Shown here one piece after another: positions 60,016-64,000 of a DNA stretch of 64,000 nt. The DNA lies in NCBI GenBank assembly GCA_035578175.1, contig JAQMRL010000003.1, positions 104,086,969 through 104,150,968 on the forward strand, given 5' to 3'. The stretch comes from Catonia carolina (taxonomy: Eukaryota; Arthropoda; Insecta; Hemiptera; Achilidae). Positions within the stretch are counted from its first letter, which is position 1. Each line of letters opens with the position of its first letter. The translations under genes were made by a program, and so were the position numbers. Below the pieces are notes generated by a model. That model had not been told where the DNA came from and searched no databases. It worked only from the letters and a program-made list of their open reading frames with translations.

Positions 60016-61312
60016 GAATTGCTAAATGCAAAAAGGGGACGCATCCAAGATTCGAAATTTCTAGGAAACGTGAGAAAACCTTAGAGTGGCAAAACTAATA
60101 ACATTTTGAAAGCCGTTTTTTTTTGAACAATGTACATTATCTGTGAAGAAGTAATAGTATTACCATACTTGCCTAACCGTTTTGCATATTTTACCAGCAT
60201 TTAAAAAAAAAATTGGACATGTCCCCTTTCTGCAAAAAATACTTTAGGAACATAGATAAAATTAATAATTTTGAGAGTTATTCAGTGATACAAAATTGGG
60301 TTTGTTACTCAATAACATATTTCTTAATAACTGTCATAGCCATCTTGAAATATTATTAACAAAAAAAGCATATTTATACGATTTTAACAAGTGAAAACAC
60401 AAATTAGAAGGAATGGTTTTTAGTCTGTAGGTAATTAAAATAATTCATCCCAAAAAACTTCATACTATTCTGGAATGACTGACTTCGTTTTTAATAATCA
60501 TTCATTTTTAACTTTAGAACTGGAATTTTAGCAGAATATGCTTGTGCAGTAGGAAGTTCACAAGCAGTTTTTCTATCAGAAGGTCTTAACTTAAAGGATT
60601 GCAAATTCATTCTGCCAATAAAGTGATTACATAATACATACCCTGGTTTATTATCAGTATGTTCAAAAAAACTAAATTTTGGTAGGGTAAAATTGTTCTT
60701 TCAGTTGCCGTGGAACATTAGTGGACATTGTTTCCTCAGAGTTACAGTTTTTTTAAAAGGTAAAGGCCACCAATTCTTAAAATTTATTGTTTTCTATTTC
60801 CACCTTCACAATTTTAAACTTATCTTCCTTAGCAGAAGCTTTCTTAATAATTTCACAATATTTTTCTAATGTATAAAGCGTATCTAAACCAAGTACTGTA
60901 CTGTGTTGAATATTTCCTTAAATTTTTTTTTCATTTTTGCTTTTAATTTTCGGAGAACAATCACTGTTTGTACTACATATTTTATTATTTAAACTCAAGT
61001 ATATTGCAATCGCAATTTTAATAAAATAATAAAACAAACATCTGATTATAAATTGTATTTATCTTATTTCAAGGTAGAGAGCTGACTTGAGGTAGTAGAG
61101 ACTTGAACAATGTTTTGTGCAGAAAGGGGACATATCGTGGAGTTGTCTCCTTTCTGCACTAAATACGAACTTCATCTCTTGTTTACAACTAAAAAATGCA
61201 TACTATATGTCCCATTTCTGCATCACCATGTATTTTGAGAAATATAGTTAGTATTCATCAAAAAATGATTTTTGAAAAATGGAGTTGTCCCCTTTCTGCA
61301 TTTAGCGATTCT
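60016..61312. mobile_element. Inverted-repeat-bounded block with recurring GCAGAAAGGGGACA motif
   Basis: The left end GAATTGCTAAATGCAAAAAG (60,016) matches the reverse complement of the right end GAATCGCTAAATGCAGAAAG (61,312), continuing into GGGGAC. The same GCAGAAAGGGGACA phrase, in either orientation, recurs at about 60,208, 61,110, 61,146 and 61,208. Minus-strand fragments such as FKIVKVEIENNKF and MSTNVPRQLKEQFYP hint at an old coding region in the middle, but I do not recognise it. Probably a DNA transposon that landed in the LINE relic. Confidence 0.55.
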
Positions 61313-61732
61313 GAAATAAGTATTGATGCAAAAAAAAATTGAGAAAGAAAATTCACAGCACCATGATACCTGCTCCGCAGATATCAGAAAGAAGAGATGG
61401 AAAACAAAGGAAATATGGAAAAGGATAATAGAGGCAGGAGGAAAGAAGTTGACAAATTGACTTTGCGGGACCACCTAAGCCTATTTCCAGAAAAAAAGTT
61501 CTAGCTAGATTATCAATTTAAATTCTTCAAAGATCTCCGCGCTAACCCAGTCAACCATCTGGTAGAGAGGCATTTTCAACTGTTAAATAACACCTGACAG
61601 TCATACACAAACGCTTATTTCTGCGTGACCTTGTTCAAATCCTTGCCAAAAAGAACAATCCAGTAGAATGTAGCAAAAAAACTGGTGATTTCTCCAAAAT
61701 TATATACAGTCCCGATAACTAACTTAAAGCTA

Positions 61733-62458
61733 AAAAATCTGGTGTAAAACTCTCACACAACGTTCTCTTGCCAATGCAAATAATGGACAATATGACCTAA
61801 CGTTAGTAATAAAACATTAGAAACAAACAAAAAACTAACCTCAAAAAACATAACCTTATTTTAATCGTGAGTGAAAGACGCAAAATGAAAATCAACCTCG
61901 GTTTGGTTAAAAAATACGGAAAATCAATCTTTTACGCTGAACTCTGTAGAGAAAAATGCTTTAAATAAAAGTTTTAGATTTTTAAATTTCCTATAAATTT
62001 GATTATATACTTTTTTTGTCGTAAAAAGCTTACTAAGGCTGACATCTTAAAAAAATTGATTTTTTTGCACGTTTTCGTGAGAAAAACAGAAAATCGCTAA
62101 TTACTGCTAAACTAAGTGTTTCCAAAAAAATGTTTGAAGTATGAAATGTTTAAAAGTAGTAGGATTCTCTACAACTTTTATTATACATTTTTGCGCTAAA
62201 ATGCTTATCAAAGTCGTAATCTTTAAAAAACATTTTTTTATGAGAAAACAACCTCCCCAAGAATTTCAGCAGACATGACGAATACCCTATCTTGTATAGT
62301 ATAAAAAATGTAGTAAATTAGGCGATTTTAAAAAAAGTCGTTGGAGCCGTTTTAGAGAAAATCCCAAAAAGTGAAAATGACACGAATAAACAACTACCGG
62401 TACCGATTTTAATGAAAATGTTCGTGTCGGGTCCGGTAGTAGTACACTAGTTAAAGTT
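61733..62458 (+). repeat. Family A repeat, right end missing
   Basis: Begins AATCTGGTGTAAAACTCTC and GTTCTCTTGCCAATGC, continues through AATCGCTAATTACTGCTAAA and CTATCTTGTATAGTATAAAA, and stops near 62,458 (TCGTGTCGGGTCCGGTAG), lacking the last 250 bp of the unit. Confidence 0.8.
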
Positions 62459-62726
62459 GCTAATTAATGTTTCAGAATCAATACGCTGGGACAAAAATCT
62501 TTGGTTAGCTCTTAATGTTAAGAAATTGATCAAAACAGGTGCGTAATGGTTAAGTCTTCTTGATTTAGATGAATAACATGCGATGGGTCACAGAAAATTC
62601 CTTGTCTTCGAACAGTTTCGTTCTAAAAGTAATCAGCTAAATTCTGGAAAAACCAAATATTTAACCAGGATTCATAACGCATTAGCTACTAAAAATAATG
62701 AATTATTATGGTTCGCATAATTTTAT

Positions 62727-63117
62727 TGTGTTGTTTAGGTCAACAGCCAAAAGGCTGGTTTGAACCTCTAGAGGTTTTACTAAGTAAAAACGAGGAGTGA
62801 GGTGGTTTACCGAGCCTTCCTCACTGAGTTGAAGGAGTAGGTTTATCAGCATGCCAGGCCCTCCGAAAAGCACCCACTTTCCACCCTGCAAATGACACCT
62901 CCACTTCATTCACCACATGGTCTGGATGTATAGTGAAATTCATTACTCTCAGAGGAGATAATTCTGATTAGTGTCTTTTACACCTCTACCTCTTCTGCTC
63001 TTAAATAATTCAGTCATATAATTGGCTGACTATGTGACAAGAAACACTATTTTTTGTAGCCCTGGAACCAACTGATCGAGTGCAATTAATTTAACACTCC
63101 ATCTGCCTGTTATGGGC
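62727..63117 (-). mobile_element. Hairpin-tailed SINE, reverse copy
   Basis: In plus orientation it begins GTTGTTTAGGTCAACAGCC and AAAAGGCTGGTTTGAACC and ends CATCTGCCTGTTATGGGCC. Same unit as at 17.6 kb. A target duplication is not clear. Confidence 0.8.
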
Positions 63118-64000
63118 CTAAAATTTGTTATCTTGACGATATAACTGCTAAGAAAATAATTTAAAAAAATTAATACGAAAATGTGACAAATGGTAGAATA
63201 TTTTAAGAAATATAACTAACTGCTAGCGTGAGGAATCTAAACTTTGTATAACCTACGCCTGTCCTACGTCATACTTGACTTTTGAAATAATTTTAATTAC
63301 ACACTGGAATATGGAAAAAAATTGAAAAGAGAAATACAATTAAAACATCTTAGACAATTGATTTTTTATTTCTATAAACATTCTAGTGACGTCAAGGATG
63401 AAAATTCCATTGAAATGTTATTAAAAGACAACGAGATAAAAATTAAATTTTGTATTTATGAAATTATTAAACGTGATAGTTGGCAGTCTTAGAGAAGCAC
63501 TACCTTTCTTGATCTAGTTCACTATAATGTTACTGTAGCTTTAATGTTGATTTATGTTGCAGTACTAGGTTTATTTTAAAACAAATAGGGATGTTTGTAA
63601 ATTCTTACTTTAATATTTAATTCTGCTATATAGAAAATTAGTTTCAAGAGCTAACAGTTATGAAACTTTTATATTAAAAGTTTATAAAACTTTTTCCTTT
63701 TTGCTTTTGCGTCACCACCTGTAATATTTCTTTTCTTTTATATCCCTTTGTTTAAAGTAAAAAATAATACAACAAAAATATATTTTGTTAAAAATATTGT
63801 AGAAAGAAATTTTTATTGATTAGCCTAAACTCTTTCAATAAATACTTTGTTTATGATGCTTTAAAACTCCTCGGTATTTATTACTTTCTGATGAATGCTT
63901 AGTGCAGAAAAAGTTACGAAGTAATCTATTACAAAAAGAAACTTTTTCTTTTATTACAAATATATCTGATTTGCATTGTGGGTTTCATTTATGTGGGTGA
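63118..64000. other. AT-rich stretch to the window edge, nothing recognised
   Basis: No supported exon, SINE or paired inverted ends. Confidence 0.45.

Overview
This is a stretch of AT-rich eukaryotic nuclear DNA, almost certainly from an insect. It has spliced exons with GT-AG borders, long introns, tRNA-derived SINEs, mariner, Helitron, hAT-like and RTE-like elements, and no bacterial gene order. The mariner and SINE content fits a large-genome insect, perhaps a hemipteran, but I cannot name the species from sequence alone.

One host gene is well supported, on the minus strand between about 32,015 and 11,534. Seven coding exons join in a consistent reading frame at every junction (134, 156, 312, 910, 241, 234 and 74 nt), giving 686 codons plus a stop. 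The product is an R3HCC1/R3HCC1L-type protein. It has an N-terminal helix, an R3H domain, two short motifs resembling exon-junction-complex-binding motifs, a long Ser/Asn-rich linker, an RRM-like C-terminal domain and a final charged coiled coil. The exon with the start codon was not found. Introns carry most of the transposons between 11.6 and 31.9 kb.

The rest is a transposon graveyard. 0-5 kb: a LINE endonuclease ORF running off the left edge, a nearly perfect 400-bp palindrome with hammerhead-ribozyme-like cores, a non-autonomous repeat (family A) and a SINE. 6.6-10.7 kb: a Tc1/mariner-type element with terminal inverted repeats and truncated SINEs. 12-19 kb (last two introns and intron 4): a decayed mariner, a long-terminal-inverted-repeat element with a 6-bp target duplication, a piggyBac-like element and a hairpin-tailed SINE. 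23.5-24.8 kb: a nearly complete mariner. 27.5-31 kb (intron 1): a LINE relic and a Helitron with both ends. 33-40 kb: a hAT-like MITE, a Tigger-like remnant, another palindrome and LINE 3' ends. 45-63 kb: LINE 3' ends, hairpin-tailed SINEs with target duplications, a second hammerhead-like palindrome, Helitron helicase debris, a hAT-type element with a perfect 8-bp duplication, a 680-bp inverted-repeat element and a 1.3-kb inverted-repeat-bounded block.

The most unusual signals are the two unrelated palindromic families carrying hammerhead-like cores (2.1-2.5, 20.4-20.6, 37.7-38.0 kb; and 46.8-47.2 kb), and the combination of an R3H domain with two exon-junction-complex-binding-like motifs in the host gene.
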